A stretch of 7,917 nt of DNA from Candidatus Zixiibacteriota bacterium (GTDB lineage: Bacteria; Zixibacteria; MSB-5A5; GN15; JACZUZ01): NCBI GenBank assembly GCA_022563625.1, contig JADFNA010000060.1:1-7917 (forward strand), given 5' to 3'. Shown piece by piece: positions 1-7,128 of the stretch. Under the pieces are notes generated by a model that worked only from the letters and a program-made list of their open reading frames with translations, ran no database searches and was not told where the DNA came from. Positions within the stretch are counted from its first letter, which is position 1, and each line of letters opens with the position of its first letter. Both the position numbers and the translations under genes were made by a program.

Positions 1-97
1 TGTCATCGGGAAAGAAAGCTTCTTCGAGACAATCGATTCGCTGTTGTTCAGCGCTCGATTCCCGGATTCTGTGGAGATTATTGAGATTCCCGACTGA
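1..97 (+). CDS. C-terminal end of an upstream gene, possibly LolA-like (5' partial)
   Basis: An open frame runs from the window edge to a TGA at 95-97 and gives 31 residues ending in FPDSVEIIEIPD. The stop overlaps the rimO ATG by one base (TGATG), so the two genes are probably translationally coupled. The tail, a short beta-strand-like segment ending in a 'P-x-x-V-E-I-I-x-I-P' pattern, resembles the C-terminus of outer-membrane lipoprotein carrier proteins (LolA family), which often end in 'PxGVEVIDLP'-like strands. That would fit the envelope genes downstream. The resemblance rests on about a dozen residues and is only a suggestion. The frame itself is well supported by the overlap arrangement and the lack of stops; the function is not. 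Confidence 0.5.
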   Translation, partial: VIGKESFFETIDSLLFSARFPDSVEIIEIPD

Positions 98-1419
98 TGA
101 AATTCTATATTGAAAGACTCGGTTGTCCCAAGAACGATGTCGATGCCGACTACATGGCCGGCCATTTGATCTCCGAGGGACATGAGCAAGTTCCTGACGC
201 CGATCAGGCCGAGGCGGTGATTGTCAATACCTGCGGATTCATACTGCCCGCCAAACAGGAATCTATCGGCGAACTCTTGCGTTTCGGAGAATTGCGCAAG
301 CAAGGCAAGCTGAAACGCTTGATAGCCGCTGGCTGTCTGAGCCAGCTTCATGGTGATGAACTGCTCTCCGGTATGCCAGAGCTAGATTTTGCCTGCGGTC
401 TGGGCGCTCTGGATGACATCACGCATGCGCTGGAGGACAATGCCGAACGCAGTGACAAAACACTGAAAGTCGCAACACGGGACCTGGCCTATCTGTCAGC
501 AAAAAACCGCTATATAGACACCTCGACACCATATGCTTATCTGAAAATCTCCGACGGCTGCGACCGCAAATGCAGCTATTGCATAATTCCGAAAATGCGC
601 GGGTCATTTCGCTCGCGTCCGATTGGCGAAATTGTCGCAGAGGCCCGCTTGCTGGCCAGGAGCGGGAAAAGGGAGTTGATTTTGGTCTCTCAGGAAGCGA
701 CCCTGTATGGTTGCGAGACGGGGCAGATTCTCCTTCTGCCGTTGCTGGATGAACTCCAGAAAATCGAAGGTATTGCGTGGATTCGGCTGGTTTATCTGCA
801 CCCCCAGGCGCTGGACAGCAGTTTGATTGATTATTTAGGAAACTCATCTAAGGTCTTGCAATATTACGACTTGCCATTACAGCACATTTCTGATGGTGTG
901 CTCGGACGGATGCGGCGACAGGTGCGGAGGGCTAAGATCGAGCGGATTTTGACCGAAATCAGGGACAAGCAGCCGGAATCTATCATCAGGACGACGTTTA
1001 TCGTGGGATTCCCCGGCGAGACAGAGGCGCAATTCGCAGAACTATACGATTTTGCCGCAGAGTTTAAGTTTGATCGAATGGGGGCTTTTGCCTATTCACG
1101 GGAGGAGGGGTCCTCGGCGTCAATCATGCCCGACCAGATCCCGGAGGCGGACAAGACGGCGCGTTTGCAGGCCTTAACTGAATTGCAAACAGATATTGTC
1201 AGCGCCAGAAACAGAGAGTTAATCGGCCAGCAGATGGCTGTCTTGATTGACAGCGCCGCCAATGGCCGGCCGGCGAGTGGCAGAACGTATGGCGATTGCC
1301 CGGACATCGACCGTGTGGTGAGTGTGTATGAAAATCAGCCGCGTTTGAAGACCGGGGACATGTGTCAGGCGCTTATCGAGAGCTCAGACGGCCATGACCT
1401 GCGGGCCAGGGCGTTATAA
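97..1419 (+). CDS. rimO: Ribosomal protein S12 methylthiotransferase RimO
   Basis: This is a radical-SAM enzyme that adds a methylthio group to the conserved aspartate of ribosomal protein S12 (Asp88 in E. coli numbering) in the cytoplasm. The 440-residue length is typical. The N-terminal UPF0004 domain carries three cysteines for the auxiliary 4Fe-4S cluster: C10 (LGCPKNDVD), C46 (NTCGF) and C80 (AAGCLSQ). The radical-SAM CX3CX2C motif is C155, C159 and C162. Later family motifs are YYDLPLQHISDGVLGRMRR (256-274), the GFPGETE stretch near 304-310 and FAYSREEG (331-338). The C-terminal TRAM domain (about 376-440) includes GRTYGDCPDID (395-405), close to the RimO form and unlike MiaB. The start overlaps the preceding stop and no strong Shine-Dalgarno lies close by, so coupled translation is likely. 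One small oddity is QEATLYG (199-205), where RimO proteins usually have QDTTxYG. Confidence 0.96.
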   Translation: MKFYIERLGCPKNDVDADYMAGHLISEGHEQVPDADQAEAVIVNTCGFILPAKQESIGELLRFGELRKQGKLKRLIAAGCLSQLHGDELLSGMPELDFACGLGALDDITHALEDNAERSDKTLKVATRDLAYLSAKNRYIDTSTPYAYLKISDGCDRKCSYCIIPKMRGSFRSRPIGEIVAEARLLARSGKRELILVSQEATLYGCETGQILLLPLLDELQKIEGIAWIRLVYLHPQALDSSLIDYLGNSSKVLQYYDLPLQHISDGVLGRMRRQVRRAKIERILTEIRDKQPESIIRTTFIVGFPGETEAQFAELYDFAAEFKFDRMGAFAYSREEGSSASIMPDQIPEADKTARLQALTELQTDIVSARNRELIGQQMAVLIDSAANGRPASGRTYGDCPDIDRVVSVYENQPRLKTGDMCQALIESSDGHDLRARAL

Positions 1420-1475
1420 GCCGGCGGATGAGCGGAACAAGTCGTGTCCTTGAAACAAAAAAGAAATAGCTTACT

Positions 1476-2126
1476 ATGATACATCTGGAAAAAGCCGGTA
1501 TCTATCTGTCCAAGCCGATCACCTATATCCTGGTTCTGATCTATTTATCTCAAACCGGGCTTTTGATGTACCTGATCAACGACAAGTATGACCTGGAAAA
1601 CCAGATCAGCTTTCAACAAACGCGCATCGGGGAGCTCGAAGAAAAGCTCAAGATTTTCAAGGTTATTGAGGATTATCAAATTGGTTTCAATGACGAAGAG
1701 AAGGGTAAACTGACCAATGTCATTTTGGCCGAATGCAACAAGTACAATTATGACCCGCTGTTTCTGATGAGCCTGATCCTGACAGAGTCATCATTCAAAC
1801 GAGGACAGGTCAGTCATAAGGGCGCACAGGGGTTGATGCAGGTCATGCCGTTTATCGGGGCGGACCTTGCCAACGCGGCCGGTGAGAACTGGAAACGGGA
1901 TGAAACGCTGTTTGATGTCGAATCAAATATCCGCATTGGCTCATTACATCTGTTCCGGCAGATACTGGAGTTTGAATCAGTCGAGAAGGGACTGGTTTCG
2001 TATAATCGTGGGGAGACAGCGCTGAGGCGGACGCTTCGCCAGGACCGCCCGATGCCGCGCCGCTATCTCAAGAAAGTTATAACCGCCTATCAGGAACTCA
2101 AGAAAAAGTACGGCGACATCTCCTGA
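1476..2126 (+). CDS. Membrane-anchored lytic transglycosylase, SLT domain
   Basis: This is a predicted murein lytic transglycosylase of the Slt/MltE-like fold, cutting the MurNAc-GlcNAc bond of peptidoglycan in the periplasm. Of 216 residues, about 14-34 form one hydrophobic segment (ITYILVLIYLSQTGLLMYL), likely an uncleaved signal anchor with the catalytic part outside. Residues about 38-62 look like a short coiled coil. The SLT domain (about 75-200) shows the catalytic glutamate E104 in LILTESSF, the GAQGLMQVMP motif (116-125), NIRIGSLHL (151-159) and a SYNRG motif (175-179) in place of the usual AYNxG. The ATG at 1476 is the only reasonable start, since an in-frame TAG lies at 1467-1469. 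There is only an A-rich stretch upstream and no clear Shine-Dalgarno. It sits between rimO and bamD, which fits an envelope-maintenance role. The exact subfamily and substrate step cannot be told from the sequence. Confidence 0.9.
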   Translation: MIHLEKAGIYLSKPITYILVLIYLSQTGLLMYLINDKYDLENQISFQQTRIGELEEKLKIFKVIEDYQIGFNDEEKGKLTNVILAECNKYNYDPLFLMSLILTESSFKRGQVSHKGAQGLMQVMPFIGADLANAAGENWKRDETLFDVESNIRIGSLHLFRQILEFESVEKGLVSYNRGETALRRTLRQDRPMPRRYLKKVITAYQELKKKYGDIS

Positions 2127-2185
2127 ATTTTCACTCTCGATTCTCCTGACCTTTGGGGAAAGTATTCTAACCACCGCTGAGCAAT

Positions 2186-3052
2186 ATGAAAGCCATCAAC
2201 ATAGCATCTCTGGCAGCGCCGGCGCTGCTGGTACTGGCGCTTGGCGCCCTTGTATCCTGCGGCGGCGGGCAGGCCGGGCGCACCTCTTCGGCGGAGGAGC
2301 AATTCAAACTCGCCAGGAAACACTATGACAAGAAAAAGTACTTTCAATCCGCCGCAGAATTTCAAAAGGTCGTATATAATTTCCCGGGATCACAGTTAGT
2401 CGACACAGCTCAGTATTACCTGTCTATGTCATATATGGGCGACGGGCAATATGAACTTGCGGCAGTGGAGTTTGAGCGTCTGCTGAAAAACTATCCGCGT
2501 TCGCCATTTGCCTCCGAATGCCGCTATCGCATCGGGTTCTGCTTTTTCAAGGCGGCGCCGGGACACTACGGACTTGACCAGACAGAGGTCTCCCGCTCGA
2601 TAAAATTACTGGAAAATTTCATACTGGATTATCCTGAATCCGAGTTTGTCTCCGAAGCGCAGGAGTCAATTTTATCTGCGCGCACGCGCCTGGCGGAGAA
2701 AGACTTCAAGAGCGGTGTGGTATACATGAACATCAGAGTCTACACCGCAGCCGAAAAATATTTCCAGAGAGTAATTGACCTCTATGGAGACACAAAGTAT
2801 GCCGCTGATGCGCTTTTCGAAATGGCCAGGTCGCGCTACAAACTAAAGTTATGGGACAAAGCCGCGCAGTCAGCCAATAGCTTCGTGGCGCTTTATCCCC
2901 AGCACAAGATCGCGGAAAAAGCGCGCAAATTAATAGAAAAGATTGAAAAAGACCGTGCCAAGTATGCGTCCCCCGCGACAAACGGCGTCGGTCCAACTCA
3001 GGACCCTGAAAACGGCGCCGTCAATTCTTTCAAACCCCTATCTGACAGGTGA
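2186..3052 (+). CDS. bamD: BamD-like outer-membrane assembly lipoprotein (TPR)
   Basis: This is a predicted lipoprotein of the BamD/YfiO family, the essential partner of BamA in inserting beta-barrel proteins into the outer membrane. The N-terminus is a lipoprotein signal peptide: a hydrophobic run at 8-23, then the lipobox LVSC with lipidated C25, followed by a Gly-rich linker. Residues about 35-260 form tandem TPR-like helical repeats, including KHYDKKKYFQSAAEFQKVV (45-63) and QYELAAVEFERLLKNYP (88-104). A third is at VYTAAEKYFQRVIDLYGDT (185-203) and a fourth at 221-238. The tyrosine/proline spacing ('NFPGS', 'NYPRS', 'DYPES', 'LYPQH') is typical of BamD. At 288 residues it is longer than E. 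coli BamD (about 245) because of a polar, probably disordered tail from about 260. General TPR lipoproteins such as CpoB are the main alternative, but length and repeat layout favour BamD. Its stop codon lies within the nadD ribosome-binding site. Confidence 0.88.
   Translation: MKAINIASLAAPALLVLALGALVSCGGGQAGRTSSAEEQFKLARKHYDKKKYFQSAAEFQKVVYNFPGSQLVDTAQYYLSMSYMGDGQYELAAVEFERLLKNYPRSPFASECRYRIGFCFFKAAPGHYGLDQTEVSRSIKLLENFILDYPESEFVSEAQESILSARTRLAEKDFKSGVVYMNIRVYTAAEKYFQRVIDLYGDTKYAADALFEMARSRYKLKLWDKAAQSANSFVALYPQHKIAEKARKLIEKIEKDRAKYASPATNGVGPTQDPENGAVNSFKPLSDR
3047..3052 (+). promoter_or_regulatory. Shine-Dalgarno sequence of nadD
   Basis: AGGTGA lies 10 bases before the ATG at 3063, and its last three bases are the bamD stop codon TGA. 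This decides the nadD start. An ATG at 2943 in the same frame would give a 40-residue extension that is unlike NadD, and would overlap bamD by 110 bases. The position also means ribosomes ending bamD uncover or occupy the site, so bamD and nadD translation are probably linked. Confidence 0.75.
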
Positions 3053-3062
3053 CCTTGTTGAC

Positions 3063-3674
3063 ATGAGTGATTCCGGTGGGCGCTTAGCTAGTGGCTCTCA
3101 CTGGGGCTTTTTTGGAGGGGCCTTTGATCCTCCGCATGCCGGACATCTTCGCCTGGCGGCTGAATTGATTGACAAGGCGAATCTCACCGGAGTCCTGTTT
3201 GCCCCGACCGGCCGTCCGGCGCATAAGTCCCAGCCGGGCGCGTCATTCGCCGAAAGATTGAGCATGACCGAACTGGCCTGCGCCGGTGAGGGCCGTTTTG
3301 TAGTATCCGATATCGAAAGTAACATCACCCCACCGACATACACTATCCGAGTCATAGAGGCGCTCCGCGAATCCTATCCGGACGTTAAATTCAGCATATT
3401 GATCGGCGCCGATAATTTGCGCATTCTGTCCTGCTGGCGCGATATTGAAGGGTTGCTGAAGCTCGCGCCGGTTATAGCCGCCGCGCGGCCCGGCCAGAGT
3501 CCTCGCGAGCAGGTACCTGAGAAGTGGAAAGACAGAGTAAAACTGATTGAAATTGATGGACTGGAGATATCATCATCGGATATTCGCCAAAAGTTGCGCC
3601 AAAGGTCCTCAGTCGACGGCCTGCTGGCTCCCACGGTGATTGACTATATTCGCAAACAGAAATTGTACCTATGA
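3063..3674 (+). CDS. nadD: Nicotinate-nucleotide adenylyltransferase NadD
   Basis: NadD joins nicotinate mononucleotide and ATP to give deamido-NAD, the adenylylation step common to de novo and salvage NAD synthesis in the cytoplasm. With the start at 3063 the protein has 203 residues, the usual size. The nucleotidyltransferase signature GGAFDPPHAGH (18-28) contains the HxGH motif (H25-H28). PTGRPAHK (48-55), SILIGADNLR (111-120) with the family 'GxD' element, a conserved Trp at 125, and ISSSDIRQKL (169-178), the second nucleotide-binding signature, complete the fold. The C-terminus (VIDYIRKQKLYL) is typical. Its TGA stop overlaps the polA ATG as ATGA, so the two are probably co-translated. 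Frame and identity are secure. The only real choice was the start, settled by the Shine-Dalgarno sequence and the family length. Confidence 0.95.
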   Translation: MSDSGGRLASGSHWGFFGGAFDPPHAGHLRLAAELIDKANLTGVLFAPTGRPAHKSQPGASFAERLSMTELACAGEGRFVVSDIESNITPPTYTIRVIEALRESYPDVKFSILIGADNLRILSCWRDIEGLLKLAPVIAAARPGQSPREQVPEKWKDRVKLIEIDGLEISSSDIRQKLRQRSSVDGLLAPTVIDYIRKQKLYL

Positions 3675-6427
3675 ACGCCGTAAAGACCAAAGAGAAAAAA
3701 ACATCAGCCGATTCCGCATCAGGCAGGCAGACGCTCTTTCTAATTGATGGTTCTGCGCTGATTTATCGCTCATACTTTGCGTTTATTCGCAATCCGCTGA
3801 TTAACTCTCGCGGCGAAAATACATCTGCGTCTTTTGGGTTCACCGGGGCGCTGCTGAAAATATTGCGCGAAGAAAACCCCGATTATGTCGCTGTGATATT
3901 CGACACGAAAGCCCCGACGTTCCGGCATAAGATGTATCCCGAATACAAATCAACCCGGGCTAAAATGCCCGATGATCTGGTGGACCAACTACCGCGGATT
4001 AGAGAAGTGGTCGAGGCGCTGAATATCGCCAGTTTTGAACTTGAAGGATACGAAGCCGATGATATAATCGGCACATTTGCCAAAAAGGGTGAAGAAGCCG
4101 GACTCGATGTCTGGGTGGCCAGCGGCGACAAGGACTTCTGCCAGTTAGTGAACGATCATGTTAGAATCTACAACTCCAAACGCGCCTCCGACCCGCCGCA
4201 AAGACTGGACCGGGAGGGAGTCAAGGAAAGAATGGGCGTGTATCCTGAGCTCATCATTGATCTGTTGGCCATGATGGGCGACAGTTCGGACAATATACCC
4301 GGCATCCCCGGTGTCGGACCCAAAACCGCCCTGGCGCTGCTTGAACAATTCGGCGGCCTTGAGCAGACTTTGAAGTGCGCCAAAGAAATCAAGGCCAACG
4401 GTGTCAGAAATAAAGTTCTGGCAAACAAAGAATCAGCCCTGTTGAGTAAAGAGCTCGTGACAATCAATCTGGAAACCCCGCTCGAATTTGAGCTGGATAC
4501 ATTGAGGCGCCGCAAAGCTGACCCGGCTAAGTCCGGCAAGTTGTTCTCTGAGCTTGAATTCGGCGGATTTCTTAAACAACTCGATCTTGAGGCGCCCGCC
4601 TCGGCCCCGGCAAAAACAGTTAGCGTGGACAATTCGAAGTATCGTTGTCTGAGTTCAATCAAGGAACTTGAAGAATTGCTGTCCGAGTTTTCCGAATTAA
4701 CTGAAGTATCCATTGATACAGAAACCACCTCACTCAATCAGCTTGACGCCGAATTGGTCGGAGTATCGCTGTCACCCCATGCCGGATCGGGTTACTATGT
4801 CCCGCTCGGACACACTAACGGCAAGAATCTGGACAAAGCGAAAGCGCTCAAAGCTCTCGGAAAATTTCTGCTGAACGGAGATGTTGAAAAAACAGGGCAG
4901 AATATCAAATATGACCTGCACGTGTTCAAGAACGCCGGCTTGGATGTCGCCAATGTCGGCTTCGATACGATGCTGGCCGCGTATATTGTTGATCCCACTG
5001 CGCGTAAGTATTCGCTCGACCACCTGGCGCTTGAGCGCTGCGGGTATCAGATGCAGCCGATTAGTGATCTGATCGGGTCGGGCAAAAATCAAAAGTCGTT
5101 CGCCGATGTTTCTATCGATGATGCGGTATTCTATGCCGCCGAAGACGCGGACCTGACATATCGCCTGCGCGGGATACTACAGCATGATCTGGTACGATTG
5201 GGAGCCGAAAAGCTATACTATGAGTTGGAGCTCCCGCTAATTCCTGTTCTGTTCGAAATGGAGCGGGCCGGGGTGAATCTGGACACGGCTTTTCTGGCGG
5301 AGATGTCCGATGAACTGGAAAAAGACATAGACGCCATGCAACGGGCGATTTTCCATGAAGTCGGACATGAATTCAATCTGAATTCTCCCCAGCAACTGGC
5401 CACAGCTCTTTTTGACGAGCTAGGTCTGCCGACCAAAGGCAAAACCGCCAAGAAAACCGGATATTCAACTGACGTGCGTGTGTTGGAAGGATTAGCGTCA
5501 CTGCACCCTGTCCCGGAAATGGTTTTGCAGTACCGCCAGCTCAGCAAACTGAAAAGCACATATGTCGACGCCCTCCCGGCCCTGGTGAACGAGAACACCG
5601 GCAGAGTGCACACTACATTTAACCAAACGATCGCCGCCACCGGCCGGCTGAGTTCAACTGACCCGAATCTGCAAAATATTCCAATCCGCACGGAATTGGG
5701 CAGTCAAATTCGCAAAGCGTTTATACCGCGTGACAAAAATTACCAAATACTCAGCGCTGATTACTCGCAGGTTGAACTGCGAATACTGGCCCATATCTCC
5801 GGCGATAAGGGGTTGGTTACCGCTTTCAAAAACAATGAAGACATCCACTGCCGGACTGCAGCCGAGGTTTTCGGCGTGGCGCTGGAAGATGTCACTCCCG
5901 ATCAACGCCGCGTGGCCAAGACGGCCAACTTTGCTGTCATCTACGGGGTCTCGGCCTACGGACTCTCACAGCAAAGCGATATGAACGTCCATGAATCCAA
6001 GGAGTTTATCGAAACATATTTTGAACGCTATGCGGGGATCAAAAAGTATATGAATGACACTCTCACGTTCGCCAGGAAAAACGGCTATGTCGAAACTCTG
6101 ACCGGCCGGCGGAGGCAAATCGCGGACCTGGACGCTAAAAACATGTCGGTGCGGCAGTTCGCCGAACGTGTCGCAATCAACACTCCAATTCAGGGCGCTG
6201 CGGCAGACATAATCAAATTAGCCATGCTGCGAATTCACGATGACCTGAAAGGCATGGATTCGATGATGACTCTCCAGGTCCATGACGAACTCGTCTTCGA
6301 CGCCAGGAAATCAGAGATCGACAGATTGACCGAGATTGTTCGGAATGGCATGGAATCGGCGTTCAAACTTTCGGTTCCGCTTGTAGTTGATATTGGCGTC
6401 GGTGACAACTGGCTGGAGGCCAAATAG
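3671..6427 (+). CDS. polA: DNA polymerase I (5' nuclease, proofreading exonuclease and polymerase)
   Basis: PolA removes RNA primers and fills gaps in lagging-strand synthesis and excision repair. At 918 residues all three domains are present. The 5' nuclease/flap domain (about 20-305) has LIDGSALIYRS (D26), EADDIIGT (128-135), SGDKDF (151-156) and the helix-hairpin-helix SSDNIPGIPGVGPKTA (205-220). The 3'-5' exonuclease (about 320-505) keeps all catalytic positions: D349 and E351 (Exo I), D415 in NIKYD (Exo II), and Y488 with D492 in YAAED (Exo III), so proofreading is expected to work. The polymerase domain (about 520-918) shows motif A SADYSQVELR (D697, E702), motif B with R746, K750, F754 and Y758, and motif C QVHDELV (H871, D872, E873). 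F754 predicts strong exclusion of dideoxynucleotides, as in E. coli. Motif B reads NFAVIYG where NFGxIYG is more usual. There is no clear Shine-Dalgarno; the four-base ATGA overlap with nadD suggests coupled initiation. Confidence 0.98.
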   Translation: MNAVKTKEKKTSADSASGRQTLFLIDGSALIYRSYFAFIRNPLINSRGENTSASFGFTGALLKILREENPDYVAVIFDTKAPTFRHKMYPEYKSTRAKMPDDLVDQLPRIREVVEALNIASFELEGYEADDIIGTFAKKGEEAGLDVWVASGDKDFCQLVNDHVRIYNSKRASDPPQRLDREGVKERMGVYPELIIDLLAMMGDSSDNIPGIPGVGPKTALALLEQFGGLEQTLKCAKEIKANGVRNKVLANKESALLSKELVTINLETPLEFELDTLRRRKADPAKSGKLFSELEFGGFLKQLDLEAPASAPAKTVSVDNSKYRCLSSIKELEELLSEFSELTEVSIDTETTSLNQLDAELVGVSLSPHAGSGYYVPLGHTNGKNLDKAKALKALGKFLLNGDVEKTGQNIKYDLHVFKNAGLDVANVGFDTMLAAYIVDPTARKYSLDHLALERCGYQMQPISDLIGSGKNQKSFADVSIDDAVFYAAEDADLTYRLRGILQHDLVRLGAEKLYYELELPLIPVLFEMERAGVNLDTAFLAEMSDELEKDIDAMQRAIFHEVGHEFNLNSPQQLATALFDELGLPTKGKTAKKTGYSTDVRVLEGLASLHPVPEMVLQYRQLSKLKSTYVDALPALVNENTGRVHTTFNQTIAATGRLSSTDPNLQNIPIRTELGSQIRKAFIPRDKNYQILSADYSQVELRILAHISGDKGLVTAFKNNEDIHCRTAAEVFGVALEDVTPDQRRVAKTANFAVIYGVSAYGLSQQSDMNVHESKEFIETYFERYAGIKKYMNDTLTFARKNGYVETLTGRRRQIADLDAKNMSVRQFAERVAINTPIQGAAADIIKLAMLRIHDDLKGMDSMMTLQVHDELVFDARKSEIDRLTEIVRNGMESAFKLSVPLVVDIGVGDNWLEAK

Positions 6428-6436
6428 TAAGGCGCC

Positions 6437-7045
6437 ATGTTGATTGGAGTGACCGGACAGATTGGCTCCGGCAAGAGTGAAGTTGCGCGCCTGCTCAAAG
6501 AGCGCGGAGCGCTGATTATTGATGCCGACGTCATTGGCAAAAAGATAACCGGTTCACCGCATATTCTAGCGAAGCTGGTCAAACTCTGGGGCAGCCAGAT
6601 ACGTTCACAGTCCGGGAAATTGCGCAGTGTAGAAGTTGCGCGAATCGTCTTCGCGGATAACGGCGGCCGGGAGCTGAAGCGCTTGAACAAACTTGTTCAG
6701 CCGGGAATCACCCGTGAGATTGACCGCCTGATCAAGAGCGCTCAGCAAGCCAGGCCGAAGCGACCGATTGTGATTGACGCGGCGCTTCTGCCGGATTGGC
6801 CAAACGCACGAAAACTTGATCTGGTCATTCTGGTAACAGCCTCCCGACAGCTTCGCCTGCGCAGGCTGGTAAAACGCGGCCTGAGCGCCGGGGATGCCCG
6901 CTTGCGGATCAGGTTACAGCGTCTGCTGGAAGACTACCGCCGAATCTCGCATGTCGTCATCAAGAACAATTCCAGCAGACGGGAGCTTGGCGCCCGGGTT
7001 AATCGTCTGTGGAGGGCGAGTATCCATCCCCGGCTTGAAAGCTAA
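6437..7045 (+). CDS. coaE: Dephospho-CoA kinase CoaE (divergent)
   Basis: CoaE phosphorylates the 3'-hydroxyl of dephospho-CoA with ATP, the last step of CoA synthesis. The 202-residue length fits. The P-loop GQIGSGKS (7-14) is perfect and is followed by LIIDADVIGKK (27-36), with aspartates D29 and D31 where the family has its conserved 'xDaDxia' pair. The lid helix region (SRQLRLRRLVKRGLS, 136-150) is Arg-rich as expected, and HVVIKNN (172-178) corresponds to the usual 'ADxVIxNxG'. Two family motifs are changed: the usual 'HP' after the substrate helix is QP (88-89), and the usual 'DxPLLFE' is DAALLPD (114-120). These make the protein divergent, but the overall layout still supports CoaE over other P-loop kinases. 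An AAGG at 6429-6432, four bases before the ATG, may serve as a close-spaced ribosome-binding site. The gap to polA is nine bases, so the pair is very likely one transcript. Confidence 0.88.
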   Translation: MLIGVTGQIGSGKSEVARLLKERGALIIDADVIGKKITGSPHILAKLVKLWGSQIRSQSGKLRSVEVARIVFADNGGRELKRLNKLVQPGITREIDRLIKSAQQARPKRPIVIDAALLPDWPNARKLDLVILVTASRQLRLRRLVKRGLSAGDARLRIRLQRLLEDYRRISHVVIKNNSSRRELGARVNRLWRASIHPRLES

Positions 7046-7051
7046 ACACAG

Positions 7052-7068
7052 TTAAAGTATCACTTTAA
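7052..7068. repeat. AT-rich perfect inverted repeat after coaE
   Basis: TTAAAGT at 7052-7058 and ACTTTAA at 7062-7068 are exact reverse complements around the three-base centre ATC. It begins six bases after the coaE stop. As DNA it has the form of a dyad operator for a dimeric regulator. As RNA it would be a weak 7-bp, mostly A-U hairpin with a tight three-base loop. The sequence does not show which applies. It touches the next hairpin with no base between them. Confidence 0.6.
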
Positions 7069-7107
7069 GCGGTCTGCAGGACCGCCTCTTCGAGGCAGAT
7101 AACTTTT
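7069..7107 (+). terminator. Two tandem GC-rich hairpins after coaE; possible weak intrinsic terminator
   Basis: The first hairpin pairs GCGGTC (7069-7074) with GACCGC (7080-7085) around a five-base loop. The second pairs GCCTC (7084-7088) with GAGGC (7092-7096) around TTC. They share bases 7084-7085, so as drawn they compete slightly or stack. Only a short T run (7104-7107) follows, and it begins eight bases past the last stem, whereas a strong intrinsic terminator has its T tract directly after the stem. It may therefore be a weak terminator, a 3' end processing or stabilising structure for the long upstream transcript, or part of the leader of the next gene. The inverted repeats are certain; the termination role is not. 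Confidence 0.4.
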
Positions 7108-7128
7108 AGTCTTGCTGTTGATGTTCCC

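Noticed and set aside
419..847. 142-codon open frame on the - strand inside rimO
   Set aside because: It is antisense to the conserved radical-SAM region and rich in Arg, Ser, Pro and Cys, with no domain pattern.
1450..1477. Promoter-like TTGAAA, 16 bases, TACTAT before the lytic transglycosylase
   Set aside because: The would-be -10 box overlaps the start codon, so transcription would begin inside the gene, where no other good start is seen. The -10 match is also poor.
2152..2163. Short inverted repeat CTTT/AAAG around GGGG before bamD
   Set aside because: Four weak base pairs are within chance expectation, and there is no T tract or other sign of a terminator or regulator.
2943..3062. Forty-residue N-terminal extension of nadD from an ATG at 2943
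   Set aside because: It overlaps bamD by 110 bases, has no similarity to NadD, and an AGGTGA Shine-Dalgarno lies at the right distance before the ATG at 3063.
4168..4737. 189-codon open frame on the - strand inside polA
   Set aside because: It lies antisense to conserved 5' nuclease and exonuclease domain coding sequence. It is Ser/Leu-rich with no recognisable domain, as expected for a mirror frame of a well-coded gene.
5218..5691. 157-codon open frame on the - strand inside polA
   Set aside because: It is opposite the conserved polymerase domain and has a low-complexity Ser-rich composition. No ribosome-binding site or family resemblance was seen.
6235..6690. 151-codon open frame on the - strand across the polA-coaE junction
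   Set aside because: It spans the ends of two well-supported genes on the other strand, including the polA motif C and the CoaE P-loop. Its translation is Ser/Pro/Arg-rich without motifs.
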